This document shows, one piece after another, positions 36,119 through 44,581 of a DNA stretch of 64,000 nt. This DNA is from Nafulsella turpanensis ZLM-10 (GTDB lineage Bacteria; Bacteroidota; Bacteroidia; Cytophagales; Cyclobacteriaceae), in contig NZ_ANNU01000021.1 of the NCBI RefSeq assembly GCF_000346615.1, forward strand, positions 20,409-84,408, written 5' to 3'. Below the pieces are notes generated by a model. That model was not told the DNA's origin and did no database searches. It saw only the letters and a list, made by a program, of their open reading frames with translations. A program made the position numbers and the translations under genes. Numbering within the stretch: position 1 is the first letter of the stretch; each line of letters begins with the position of its first letter.

Positions 36119-38176
36119 ATGAAGAAACTTAAATGGAGCGCTCTGGCGCTGGCTACTGTGCTTAGTGCCGGTGCCTGCCAAAGCAAACTATCAGAAGAAG
36201 CAACAGAAAATGAACCTGCAGGCATTAACCTGGCCGATATGGACACCACCGTTAGCCCTGCAGAAGATTTTTACCGCTTTGCCAATGGCGGTTGGCTGGA
36301 AAGAACAGAAGTTCCGGCCGATGAAGGGCGCTGGTCATCCTTTAATGAGTTGCGCGACCGCAATAATGAAATTCTGCTCGAAGTACTCAACAATGCCCGC
36401 GAGAGTGGCAAGTATGAAGCAGGCAGCGACGAAATGAAGGCATTCACCTTCTACCAGATAGCCATGGACTCTGCCCTGGCTGAAGAAGTAGGCGTAAAGC
36501 CGCTTCAGCCTCTATTGGAAGAGATTGATGCCATCTCGAATAAAGAAGAACTCCGCAGCCAGCTGGCAGAACTTAAACTTAAGGGAGTAAGCCCTTTCTT
36601 TGGCAGCTATGTAACGACCGATCGCAAGTTTAGCGACCAAATGGCCATGCACATCGGACAAGGGGGCTTAGGCCTGCCTAACCGCGACTATTATGTAAAA
36701 GAAGACAGCAAGTCGGAAGAAATAAAGGAGAAATATGTAGCCTTTATCACCGATATGCTAGACTACATAGGTTATAGCGAAGAGGAAGCAGAAGAATCGG
36801 CCGAAGAGATTATGGAGCTGGAAACTCGCCTTGCCAAAGCTTCCATGGATAATGTTGAGCGTAGAAACCCTATTAAAACCTACAATAAGTTCGACCTCGA
36901 AGCGCTGGATCAGCACACACCAAACTTTAACTGGACCGCCTATTTTAATGAATTGGGTGTAGAAGGCGAAGTGGACAGCGTAATTGTTGGTCAGCCGGAT
37001 TTCTTTAAAGAGGTAAATGAGATTATCGCTGATACCGATCTTTCCACTATTAAAGATTACCTGAAGTGGAATGTGGTTAACGATGCTGCTGCTTACCTGA
37101 ATAATGAAATTGTAAACCGCAATTTCGAATTCTACGGAAAAGTACTGCAGGGAACGGAAGAAATGAAGCCCCGCTGGGAGCGCTCTCTTTCCAGCACCAA
37201 TAATGCTGTTGGCTTTGCCGTTGGTAAACTTTACGTAGATGAAACCTTCCCTCCTGAAGCGAAGAAGCAAGCCGAGGAAATGGTAGAATACATTAAGGAA
37301 GCCTTCTCTAACCGCATCGACAGCCTTGAATGGATGTCGGCCGACACCAAAGCAAAAGCTCAGGACAAACTAAGCAAGTTTAATGTAAAGATTGGCTACC
37401 CGGACAAATGGGAAACTTATGAAGACCTTGAAGTAGGGGAATCATCCTACATCGAGAACATTATGGCCGCCAGCCGTTATGGCGTAAAAGACAACCTGGA
37501 TAAGTTAGGCGAACCGGTAGATAAAGAGGAATGGTTTATGACTCCCCAAACCGTAAATGCTTACTACAGCCCAACTTATAACGAAATTGTATTCCCTGCA
37601 GGCATTCTACAGCCACCTTTCTATAACTTCGAGGCTGATCCTGCTGTTAATTTTGGCGGTATTGGTGCCGTAATCGGCCATGAAATTTCACATGGTTTTG
37701 ATGATAACGGAAGTCGCTACGATGGTGAAGGCAACATGAGAAACTGGTGGACTGAAGAGGACTATGCACAGTTTGAGGAGCGCACAGGAGCACTGGCTGC
37801 TCAGTACGACACTTATGAGCCACTTGACAGTGTATTTGTGAACGGAGAGTTTACGCTTGGGGAGAATATTGGCGACCTCGGTGGTGTAGCCGCTGCTTAC
37901 GATGGCCTTAAGCTTTACCTGGAAGACAATGGATACCCTGAGGAAATTCAGGGCTTTACTCCGGAACAGCGTTTCTTTATCTCATGGGCCACCATCTGGC
38001 GCAGCAAGTACAAAGACGAAGCGCTTCGCAACCAGATCATGACCGATCCGCACTCTCCGGGCATGTATCGCGCTACCGGACCGCTGGTAAACTTAGATGG
38101 CTTCTATGAAGCTTTCAATATTGAGCCTGGCGATGCCATGTATAAGCCAGATTCTACACGTGTTTACATCTGGTAA
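36119..38176 (+). CDS. M13-family metallopeptidase (neprilysin/PepO-like), lipoprotein
   Basis: A 685-residue zinc endopeptidase, the normal length for family M13. The signal peptide ends in lipobox AGAC (Cys19). The N-terminal M13 domain begins DTTVSPAEDFYRFANGGWLE. The zinc site is HEISH at 521-525 (GAVIGHEISHGFDDNG), with the third ligand in GENIGDLGG. The conserved substrate-binding NAYYSPTYNEIVFPAGILQ precedes it, and the family ending DAMYKPDSTRVYIW is present. Such enzymes cleave small peptides in the periplasm or at the surface. Transcribed alone, with its own terminator downstream. Confidence 0.95.
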   Translation: MKKLKWSALALATVLSAGACQSKLSEEATENEPAGINLADMDTTVSPAEDFYRFANGGWLERTEVPADEGRWSSFNELRDRNNEILLEVLNNARESGKYEAGSDEMKAFTFYQIAMDSALAEEVGVKPLQPLLEEIDAISNKEELRSQLAELKLKGVSPFFGSYVTTDRKFSDQMAMHIGQGGLGLPNRDYYVKEDSKSEEIKEKYVAFITDMLDYIGYSEEEAEESAEEIMELETRLAKASMDNVERRNPIKTYNKFDLEALDQHTPNFNWTAYFNELGVEGEVDSVIVGQPDFFKEVNEIIADTDLSTIKDYLKWNVVNDAAAYLNNEIVNRNFEFYGKVLQGTEEMKPRWERSLSSTNNAVGFAVGKLYVDETFPPEAKKQAEEMVEYIKEAFSNRIDSLEWMSADTKAKAQDKLSKFNVKIGYPDKWETYEDLEVGESSYIENIMAASRYGVKDNLDKLGEPVDKEEWFMTPQTVNAYYSPTYNEIVFPAGILQPPFYNFEADPAVNFGGIGAVIGHEISHGFDDNGSRYDGEGNMRNWWTEEDYAQFEERTGALAAQYDTYEPLDSVFVNGEFTLGENIGDLGGVAAAYDGLKLYLEDNGYPEEIQGFTPEQRFFISWATIWRSKYKDEALRNQIMTDPHSPGMYRATGPLVNLDGFYEAFNIEPGDAMYKPDSTRVYIW

Positions 38177-38246
38177 AAAGTTTAGATATAAGACAGGAGA
38201 TTTAGGCTGTGAGATTATCTCACACCTTAAATCCTTCGGATTAATT

Positions 38247-38275
38247 AAAGCCCTGGTTTTGCCGGGGCTTTTTTT
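38247..38275 (+). terminator. Rho-independent terminator of the M13 peptidase
   Basis: Stem AAAGCCCtgG/CcgGGGCTTT with a short loop, followed by seven T. It is about 70 bases after the stop codon. Confidence 0.85.
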
Positions 38276-38396
38276 GTTACTGAAAAGGCTCTTCTTTATT
38301 GAATGATACTTTTAAAAAGTTTGACTCCCATATCTGACCGAGGTATATTTAAACATCGGAAAAGCTGATGTTCACTCTTCACCAAAACGTGCTTTT

Positions 38397-39410
38397 ATGA
38401 AGAATTTAAGCCTTCCCCACCCCAAAGATATTCTTCCATTTGCCCTTCCGTTACTGGTATTTGGAGTATCAGCCTGGATTGTGCTCAGCGGCATTTTTCT
38501 AAGGAATCCGGATGTACTTTCTTTTGCCGTGACAACCAACATGACCATTACTGCTCCCCTGCTCTACCTCTTCCTAATCAGGAAAAAGAAAGTCCCGAAT
38601 ACCACCGCAGTTCCTTTCTTTATTGGCGGCCTTCTTCTTGCTACCTTTCTGCTTCCCGAGTCCTACCATTTTTATACTGACCTGCTCTGGAAGTATGCCT
38701 TTCCCTTGATAGAACTTTCTGTTTTGAGCATGGTGGTGTACAAGACTGCTCAGGTTATCCGCACCTTCAGAAAAGAAAGGGGCTCTGTTGATTTTCTTAG
38801 TGTGTTTCGTTCCAGTGCTGCAAAGGTGCTGGGCAGCCAGAGGATAGCGAATGTACTTGCCACTGAGGTGGCGGTTTTTTATTATGGCTTATTTAGCTGG
38901 AGGAAGAGCAACAGTCTTCCGGCACTACAGTTTAGCTACCATAAAGAGAATGGTGCAACGGCGGTGTATGCTGTTATCATTTTTCTGCTGCTCATTGAGA
39001 CAGCTGCTATCCACTTTATTGCTGATTTATGGTCACCGCCTCTGGCATGGATATTAACCATCAGCAGCATGTATGCCTGCCTGCAGCTTTTAGGCCATCT
39101 GAAAGCCATGCGGCAGCGTCCTGTAGCGATCGGCCGGAAGAGCATCCATATCCGCTATGGTCTGATGGGCGATGGAGAAGTACCTTTTGATAGTATTGAA
39201 TCCATTCGCTTTGCCCAGGAAGTCCCGGAAGAGAAAGGAGTGTATCACCTTTCCTTATTAAAAATACTGGAGCCCTATAACATGGAGATAAAGCTGAAGA
39301 AATCCCTCTCCCTGTTCAGCATGTATGGCATCCGCAAAGAATATCATACCCTTTTACTGAATATCGACAAAAAGAAGACCTTTAAGGAAATAATAGAAGA
39401 GAAGCTATGA
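38397..39410 (+). CDS. Hypothetical membrane protein, 337 residues
   Basis: Helices are visible at about 12-34 (ILPFALPLLVFGVSAWIVLS), 45-63, 75-92, 102-120, and a pair near 195-245 (AVIIFLLLIETAAIHFIADL and AWILTISSMYACLQLLGHL). The C-terminal 90 residues are soluble and look like a PH-like domain (SIHIRYGLMGDGEVPFDSIE, YNMEIKLKKSLSLFSMYG). Family not recognised. It is transcribed on its own between the M13 peptidase terminator and the SulP promoter. Confidence 0.65.
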   Translation: MKNLSLPHPKDILPFALPLLVFGVSAWIVLSGIFLRNPDVLSFAVTTNMTITAPLLYLFLIRKKKVPNTTAVPFFIGGLLLATFLLPESYHFYTDLLWKYAFPLIELSVLSMVVYKTAQVIRTFRKERGSVDFLSVFRSSAAKVLGSQRIANVLATEVAVFYYGLFSWRKSNSLPALQFSYHKENGATAVYAVIIFLLLIETAAIHFIADLWSPPLAWILTISSMYACLQLLGHLKAMRQRPVAIGRKSIHIRYGLMGDGEVPFDSIESIRFAQEVPEEKGVYHLSLLKILEPYNMEIKLKKSLSLFSMYGIRKEYHTLLLNIDKKKTFKEIIEEKL

Positions 39411-39567
39411 AGCTAGCCTCTATTACCTACTAATAGGTAGTACAAGTCGGCATAACTTTTACCTACCGGCTTTTACCTATCAGGTACCATAGACGCTGCT
39501 TCATTTTAAGATTAGCCACGCCTTTTTTCCCCTTTTCATAAGGTTCTCAAATAATGAACCATCCTTC

Positions 39568-39597
39568 TTGTAATTCAGTTGAAGGGAAGTATATTTG
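39568..39597 (+). promoter_or_regulatory. Promoter of the SulP transporter gene
   Basis: TTG (39568-39570), a 19-base spacer and TATATTTG (39590-39597) are a perfect match to the Bacteroidota promoter. The expected start site near 39604 leaves a leader of about 118 bases before the SulP ATG. Confidence 0.65.
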
Positions 39598-39603
39598 CAC
39601 GCT

Positions 39604-39721
39604 CAAATACAATACACTCCATTGCAGCAGTCCTGCGGCAATTCTATCTGAAAAATTATTTATTGGCGAAAGCCTGTTTGCTTGGTGCAGACCGGCAACA
39701 TATAAAACTAAAAGAATAAAA
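39604..39721 (+). promoter_or_regulatory. Structured 5' leader of the SulP gene
   Basis: The leader can form a small hairpin GGC-GAAA-GCC (GNRA loop) and, directly after it, a second stem GTTTGC..GGT-GCAG-ACC..GCAAC (about 39675-39700). This may be only chance structure or a cis-acting RNA. It does not match a riboswitch that I can name. Confidence 0.3.
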
Positions 39722-41260
39722 ATGAGCTTAGTGAGCATTTTTAAACAGAGGGATTACAACCTCAAAAACGAAGTATTGTCCGGCCTTACGGTAGCCCTGG
39801 CACTGGTGCCTGAAGCCGTAGCTTTTGCCCTTATTGCAGGCGTCTCTCCTCTTGTAGGCCTTTATGCTGCCTTTACCATTGGCCTTATCACCTCCATCTT
39901 TGGGGGCCGCCCGGGTATGATATCCGGTGCAACCGGTGCCATTGCCGTAGTGGCTGTAGCCCTGGTGGCTGAGCATGGAGTGGAATATCTCTTTGCCGCT
40001 GTGGTATTAATGGGGCTTATCCAGGTAAGCGTAGGCTTACTGAAGCTGGGCAAACTAATCCGGCTCGTTCCACACTCCGTAATGTTTGGGTTTGTGAATG
40101 GCCTTGCTATTATCATATTCATGTCGCAGCTCGACCAGTTTAAAATAGCTGGCGAGGGCGGAGTAATGGAGTGGATGACAGGCAGTAGCCTTTATACCAT
40201 GCTGGGCCTTGTGGCCCTTACTATTGTCATAATCGTTGGCCTTCCAAAGCTCACCAAAGCGGTCCCGGCCTCCCTGGTTGCCATTTTAACCATTGCTGCC
40301 ATTGTTATTGGCCTTGGCATCGACACCAAAACAGTTGGCGACATTGCTTCCATTGAAGGAGGCTTTCCGGCCTTTCACTTCCCGCTGGTTCCTCTTAACT
40401 GGGAAACTCTTATGATTATTCTTCCTTATTCAGCCATCATGGCTGGAGTAGGCCTGGTGGAAAGCCTGCTCACCATGAACCTGATCGATGAGATTACCGA
40501 AACCCGCGGCCACGGCAATAAGGAATGTGTGGCACAAGGTGCCGCTAACATAGTAACCGGATTTTTCGGAGGTATGGGCGGTTGTGCCATGATCGGGCAG
40601 AGCCTTATCAATATCAGTGCCGGTGCCCGCCAGCGCATTTCGGGTGTGGTAGCAGCCACTGCTTTACTGATGTTCATTTTGTTTGGTTCCTCTCTCATTG
40701 AACAGGTACCTATGGCAGCCCTTGTCGGCCTGATGATTATGGTTTCGGTAGGAACTTTTGAATGGGCAAGCCTCAAAATATTTGGAAAAATGCCGGTAGC
40801 CGATGCACTGGTAATGATTGTGGTAGCTGGTGTAACGGTATTCCTGCACAATCTTGCCCTGGCGGTGCTGATTGGGGTAGTTATTTCTGCCTTAGTATTT
40901 GCCTGGGAAAATGCTAAACGTATTCGTGCCCGTAAGCATATCGATGAGCAGGGCATTAAGCACTACGAAATTTATGGTCCGCTGTTTTTTGCTTCCATTA
41001 CGGCCTTTAATGAAAAGTTCGACCCGCTTAACGACCCTGCTGAAGTAATTGTAGACTTCAAAGAAAGCCGGGTGGTCGACCACTCTGCCATCGAAGCACT
41101 TAACAAGCTAACCGAACGGTACCAGAAAGTAGGTAAAAAACTTCACCTGAAGCATCTGAGCCCGGACTGTCAGCAACTCCTAGGCAATGCGGGTGAACTG
41201 ATAGAGGTAAATATCATTGAAGATCCTTCTTATCGTGTAGCCACTAATGCACTGGCCTAA
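39722..41260 (+). CDS. SulP-family inorganic anion transporter
   Basis: A 512-residue transporter. The ATG at 39722 starts the family N terminus (MSLVSIFKQRDYNLKNEVLS GLTVALALVPEAVAFA region); the frame is open to 39554, but that extension lies in the leader of the mapped promoter. About 10-12 membrane helices form the SulP core, with signatures VPEAVAFALIAGVSPLVGLYA, FGGRPGMISGATGAIAVV and GCAMIGQSLINISAGARQR. The C-terminal 100 residues are a STAS domain (EVIVDFKESRVVDHSAIEAL). SulP proteins import sulfate, bicarbonate or other anions, often with sodium or protons. The ion is not predictable; no sulfate-assimilation gene is nearby. Confidence 0.92.
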   Translation: MSLVSIFKQRDYNLKNEVLSGLTVALALVPEAVAFALIAGVSPLVGLYAAFTIGLITSIFGGRPGMISGATGAIAVVAVALVAEHGVEYLFAAVVLMGLIQVSVGLLKLGKLIRLVPHSVMFGFVNGLAIIIFMSQLDQFKIAGEGGVMEWMTGSSLYTMLGLVALTIVIIVGLPKLTKAVPASLVAILTIAAIVIGLGIDTKTVGDIASIEGGFPAFHFPLVPLNWETLMIILPYSAIMAGVGLVESLLTMNLIDEITETRGHGNKECVAQGAANIVTGFFGGMGGCAMIGQSLINISAGARQRISGVVAATALLMFILFGSSLIEQVPMAALVGLMIMVSVGTFEWASLKIFGKMPVADALVMIVVAGVTVFLHNLALAVLIGVVISALVFAWENAKRIRARKHIDEQGIKHYEIYGPLFFASITAFNEKFDPLNDPAEVIVDFKESRVVDHSAIEALNKLTERYQKVGKKLHLKHLSPDCQQLLGNAGELIEVNIIEDPSYRVATNALA

Positions 41261-41284
41261 CAGTTTAAATCGATTATAGACAAT

Positions 41285-41317
41285 GAAAGCTGCCTCTCAG
41301 GGGCAGCTTTCGTTTTA
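41285..41317 (+). terminator. Rho-independent terminator of the SulP gene
   Basis: Perfect ten-base-pair stem GAAAGCTGCC/GGCAGCTTTC with a seven-base loop, followed by GTTTTAT. It is 25 bases after the stop codon. Confidence 0.85.
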
Positions 41318-41334
41318 TCTAAACTTTACTCTTT

Positions 41335-41565
41335 TCAGGCTGAACAGCAATTTCCTCCTCCGCCATTTTCCTGTATGGGAGGACAAGGAACAGAGCCATA
41401 AGAGCAAAATACACAGCAATCGCCCTTCAGAGGCTTTAGCTGTTCTCCGCAACTATTACAGGAGTAAAAGTACTGGCATGCATTGGTTGGCATTTGCTCT
41501 TCCTTTTCAAAACCACAGGAAGGGCAGCGGAGCCTCGATTGTAACGTTATTTCTTTCCTATCCAT
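41335..41565 (-). CDS. Small cysteine-rich protein, GDCCVxC type
   Basis: A 76-residue protein with ten cysteines: CPSCGF (zinc-ribbon-like), ACQYFYSCNSCG, the family hallmark GDCCVFCSYGSVPCPP, and a CC near the C terminus. It corresponds to the small family named after its GDCCVxC motif, whose function is unknown. Metal or cluster binding is likely from the cysteine pattern. Probably the second gene after the 120-residue lipoprotein, 24 bases upstream. Confidence 0.85.
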   Translation of the reverse strand: MDRKEITLQSRLRCPSCGFEKEEQMPTNACQYFYSCNSCGEQLKPLKGDCCVFCSYGSVPCPPIQENGGGGNCCSA

Positions 41566-41589
41566 ATAGCTTTTAACTTTCGTCCCTGT

Positions 41590-41952
41590 TTAGGGTGCCG
41601 TACTATACTCTTTAGCTATATCTACTCCTTTTACTTTGGTCTTCAGGTAGCTATCTGAAATTTCCAGTATATCTTCTTCCCAGCTCCCCAAAAGATCCTG
41701 TTGAGCATGCACCTTTACAGTATTTTTATCTAAAAATGACCAGCTGCCTTTATCCCCTGAACTGTTACTCCAGCGTCCATCTCTTTCATACAGCACCCAT
41801 ACTTCGCCGTTTTTACCAATTTTATACCAGGTTTTATTCACCAGCAGTGTTTTAGTATCCTGTGGCACAAGCTCATCTTCAGGCATACAGGACGCCAAAA
41901 GGGCCAGTACAAAAATAAACAGACCTGCCTTTTTTAGATTTTTATTCATCAT
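41590..41952 (-). CDS. Small lipocalin-like lipoprotein, 120 residues
   Basis: The signal peptide ends with LLASC (Cys22). The mature part alternates strands with aromatic residues (KTWYKIGKNGEVWVLYERDG, GSWSFLDKNTVKVHAQ), as in the lipocalin-like domains that are frequent in this phylum. Ligand unknown. Probably co-transcribed with the cysteine-rich gene that follows. Confidence 0.65.
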   Translation of the reverse strand: MMNKNLKKAGLFIFVLALLASCMPEDELVPQDTKTLLVNKTWYKIGKNGEVWVLYERDGRWSNSSGDKGSWSFLDKNTVKVHAQQDLLGSWEEDILEISDSYLKTKVKGVDIAKEYSTAP

Positions 41953-42226
41953 TTTTTTGCTCAGCTAAAGTTTTTTAATTTGGTAAAACACCACACCTAT
42001 CTCCTCTTTCCCTATCCTTCCAATTTCATGCCATTCCTTTTTTTGACTCCTGTTTTTATCAAACAGCTATAAATAAAAGCTGCATAGTTAAGTTATTCTT
42101 ATGGGGCGTCAGTTCCATTCCATAACGGCAACAAACAGAAAAGAAATTTAAAACCATTAACTTTTTTATTTTCTTTACTGAAGAAGAAAAGAAGCAAAAA
42201 GGTGGGTAAAATAAAAGAAACCCAAC
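41953..42226. other. Divergent intergenic region
   Basis: Separates the lipoprotein gene (minus) from the TetR gene (plus). The only element I can define is the TetR promoter/operator at its right end (42227-42257). Confidence 0.4.
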
Positions 42227-42257
42227 TTGCTAACGAACGTTAGCTTGTATATATTTG
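42227..42257 (+). promoter_or_regulatory. Promoter with embedded palindromic operator for the TetR/paa region
   Basis: TTG (42227-42229), a 20-base spacer and TATATTTG (42250-42257) form the promoter. The spacer contains the perfect inverted repeat GCTAACG-AA-CGTTAGC (42229-42244). Such a palindrome between the two promoter elements, directly upstream of a TetR gene, is the expected layout of an autorepressed operator. No second copy was seen upstream of paaA or paaE. Confidence 0.75.
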
Positions 42258-42283
42258 TTAGAGGAATGAACAGTACAAAAACA

Positions 42284-42853
42284 ATGTCGAAAAAGAAACA
42301 AGTGGAGCTAACTGCCACTGAATTATTTCAGGAGCGGGGCTATGCAGCCACTTCCATGCGTGATATGGCACAGGCACTTGGCATAGAAGCCGCCAGTCTT
42401 TATTCGCACATAAAGTCAAAGGAAGAAATACTGCAGAACATTTGTTTTAGAATGGCACAGAATTTTTTTGATGCAATGGAGGAGGCCTTTGCCGAAGAGC
42501 CTGCCACTGCCCAGGAAAAGTTAACCCGTGCCATTGTGGCGCACATAAAAGTCATAACGGAAGATACTTCCGCTTCAGCTGTCTTTTTCTCAGAATGGAG
42601 ACACCTAAGCGAACCTCACCTTGGAGAATTTCTTCAAATGCGGGAACGATACGAAGGCATCTTTTACAACATTCTGAAAGAAGGAGTAAATAATGGTGAA
42701 TTTATTGCCCTTGACCTTAAATTCTCCGTTCTTACTATTCTTTCAGCTTTAAACTGGACGCATAACTGGTTTAAACCCAGTGGCAAAATGTCGGCCGAAG
42801 AAATTGGAAAGCGACTGGGATTTACCATGCTCAACGGCCTAAAAAAGAAGTAG
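42284..42853 (+). CDS. TetR-family regulator, probable regulator of phenylacetate degradation
   Basis: A 189-residue TetR/AcrR protein. The helix-turn-helix lies in the first 55 residues (TATELFQERGYAATSMRDMA, QALGIEAASLYSHIKSKEEI). The rest is the ligand-binding helical domain (TRAIVAHIKVITEDTSASAV, FFSEWRHLSEPHLGEFLQMR). The ATG at 42284 (MSKKKQ) is chosen because the promoter -7 element ends at 42257; the in-frame ATG at 42266 would begin within a few bases of the start site, and the TTG at 42227 is part of the promoter. It directly precedes paaABCD, and TetR proteins of this kind sense phenylacetyl-CoA or related acyl-CoAs in other bacteria. The ligand here is inferred. Confidence 0.88.
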   Translation: MSKKKQVELTATELFQERGYAATSMRDMAQALGIEAASLYSHIKSKEEILQNICFRMAQNFFDAMEEAFAEEPATAQEKLTRAIVAHIKVITEDTSASAVFFSEWRHLSEPHLGEFLQMRERYEGIFYNILKEGVNNGEFIALDLKFSVLTILSALNWTHNWFKPSGKMSAEEIGKRLGFTMLNGLKKK

Positions 42854-42920
42854 CCATATAGCCATATTAATATTTAAACTGGCTACTTACTAATAGATTA
42901 GCAACTAAACTATAAAAGAT

Positions 42921-43907
42921 ATGTACGGCGGAGGAAACACTTTTGAAGCACCCAAGCAAAACGAAATGCAGGCCGAAGACCCGCAAAAGCTGGCCGAATT
43001 TGAGGCTCGCATTGAGCGGGGCGAAAAAATAGAACCTTCGGACTGGATGCCGGCTCTGTATCGTAAGCAGCTCATTCGTATGATAGAGCAGCATGCGCAC
43101 AGCGAAATTATTGGTGCCCTGCCCGAAGGGACCTGGATTACCCGTGCCCCTGGCTTCCGCCGTAAACTGGCCCTGATGGCTAAAGTGCAGGACGAAGTGG
43201 GCCACGCCCAACTGTTGTACAGCGCTGCCGAAACCCTGGGCAAGTCGCGCGAAGATATGCTCAGCGACCTCATCAGCGGTAAATCGAAGTACTCGAACAT
43301 CTTTAACTACCCTGCCTTTACATGGGCCGATACCGCCGTTATTGCCTGGCTCGTGGATGCAGGCGCTATTGTTAACCAGCTTGCCAACTCTCGTGGCAGC
43401 TACGCCCCTTACAGCCGTGCGCTGGAACGTATTTGTGCGGAGGAATCCTTCCACCTCAAGTATGGTCACCATGCCGTTATCCACCTGGCAACGGGTACTC
43501 CTACCCAGCGCAAAATGGTGCAGGAAGCCCTGAACCGCTGGTGGGCACCGCTGATGCACTTCTTCGGTCCGCCGGATAAAATGTCGGTACACACCGAAGT
43601 GCTGATGAAGTGGAAAGTAAAAATGGCCACCAACGACGATATGCGCCAGCAGTTCCTCGATATGTATGTGCCGAAAATATGGGAGCTGGGGCTTACCATT
43701 CCGGACGAAAACCTGCGCAAGAATGAAGAAACAGGCAAGTGGGATTATACCGAACCTGACTGGGAAGAATTTAAGCGTGTAATTAACGGAGATGGCCCTT
43801 TAAATAAGGAACGCCTTGCGGTACGCCGTATTGCTGAAGAAAGAGGCCGCTGGGTACGCAATGCCCTGCTGAAATCTGAAGCGAATTACGTAACCCCTTT
43901 AGCCTAA
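42921..43907 (+). CDS. paaA: PaaA, catalytic subunit of phenylacetyl-CoA epoxidase
   Basis: A 328-residue ferritin-like di-iron oxygenase subunit. The family start ([16 protein letters not shown]) and the metal motifs [12 protein letters not shown] and [13 protein letters not shown] are present, so both carboxylate/histidine sets of the di-iron centre are intact. With PaaB, PaaC, PaaD and PaaE it converts phenylacetyl-CoA to the 1,2-epoxide, the entry step of aerobic phenylacetate breakdown. It is the first gene of paaABCD, 67 bases after the TetR gene, with a terminator-like hairpin between it and paaB. Length and sequence are fully consistent with the family. Confidence 0.97.
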   Translation: MYGGGNTFEAPKQNEMQAEDPQKLAEFEARIERGEKIEPSDWMPALYRKQLIRMIEQHAHSEIIGALPEGTWITRAPGFRRKLALMAKVQDEVGHAQLLYSAAETLGKSREDMLSDLISGKSKYSNIFNYPAFTWADTAVIAWLVDAGAIVNQLANSRGSYAPYSRALERICAEESFHLKYGHHAVIHLATGTPTQRKMVQEALNRWWAPLMHFFGPPDKMSVHTEVLMKWKVKMATNDDMRQQFLDMYVPKIWELGLTIPDENLRKNEETGKWDYTEPDWEEFKRVINGDGPLNKERLAVRRIAEERGRWVRNALLKSEANYVTPLA

Positions 43908-43915
43908 TTGTAACG

Positions 43916-43950
43916 AGGCAGCCCCTCTCTCCTGAGCGGCTGCCTTTTAA
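43916..43950 (+). terminator. Intra-operon hairpin between paaA and paaB
   Basis: Stem AGGCAGCC/GGCTGCCT (43916-43923 with 43938-43945) followed by TTTAATTTTT. Formally a rho-independent terminator, it sits inside the paa operon and may act as a partial terminator or mRNA stabiliser for the paaA message. Confidence 0.6.
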
Positions 43951-43960
43951 TTTTTCCGAC

Positions 43961-44578
43961 ATGACCATACAATCCTTAGACCCCCGCGTGAGCCGCCTTG
44001 GGCTTACCAGCCTGCAAAACGATGATGCAGAACAGGCCACGGTAAATCAATTCCCCACTTTTCAGGTGTTTACCCAGAAGAAGGAAGACAAACCCTTCGA
44101 ACATGGTGGCATTGTGCACGCTCCCAATATTGAAATGGCCCTTATCTTTGCCAAAGAGCAGTACAGCCGACGCTTTACCTGCAGTGGGCTTGCAGTAGCC
44201 GCCACTACTTCTGTTAAAACAACAGATGTTAGCGAGAATAAAGAAGACATCTATAACCTCATTCAGGAACCTGCTGTAAGCAGTAGCGAAAAGGAACCCT
44301 ACGAAATCTTTCACCTGAATAAGCGCGGAAAACAAACCGTGTATGCGGGTAGTGTAGAAGCAGGCAGTTTCGAAGAAGCAGCATGGGAAGCGAAAAAAGC
44401 TTTTCAAAACGACAAACCTGTTTACAATCTCTGGCTCATCCGCCGCAATGATATCCTTTTTATCGATGAAGAGGACAAGGATATATGGGCGACACTGGGC
44501 GACAAAAAATACCGCGACGCCCTGGACTATAAGGCCACCGATAAGATAAAAGCATTTAAAGAAGAACAGAACCGATAA
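43961..44578 (+). CDS. paaB: PaaB, two-domain form, phenylacetyl-CoA epoxidase subunit
   Basis: A 205-residue protein containing two copies of the PaaB fold: residues about 30-85 (FPTFQVFTQKKEDKPFEHGG, then APNIEMALIFAKEQYSRRFT) and 113-170 (PYEIFHLNKRGKQTVYAGSV, then EEAAWEAKKAFQNDKPVYNL). The E. coli protein has only about 95 residues and one copy. PaaB bridges the PaaAC heterodimers in the epoxidase complex, and a fused pair could replace a PaaB dimer. The tandem form is the usual one in this phylum as far as I know. It is separated from paaC by only three bases. Confidence 0.92.
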   Translation: MTIQSLDPRVSRLGLTSLQNDDAEQATVNQFPTFQVFTQKKEDKPFEHGGIVHAPNIEMALIFAKEQYSRRFTCSGLAVAATTSVKTTDVSENKEDIYNLIQEPAVSSSEKEPYEIFHLNKRGKQTVYAGSVEAGSFEEAAWEAKKAFQNDKPVYNLWLIRRNDILFIDEEDKDIWATLGDKKYRDALDYKATDKIKAFKEEQNR

Positions 44579-44581
44579 GGC

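Noticed and set aside
39604..39721. SAM-type riboswitch before SulP
   Set aside because: Only the short ACCGGCAAC resembles the SAM-I core; the kink-turn and the other conserved segments are missing.
42867..43592. Minus-strand open frame of 241 codons opposite paaA
   Set aside because: Antisense shadow of paaA, whose identity and di-iron motifs are certain.
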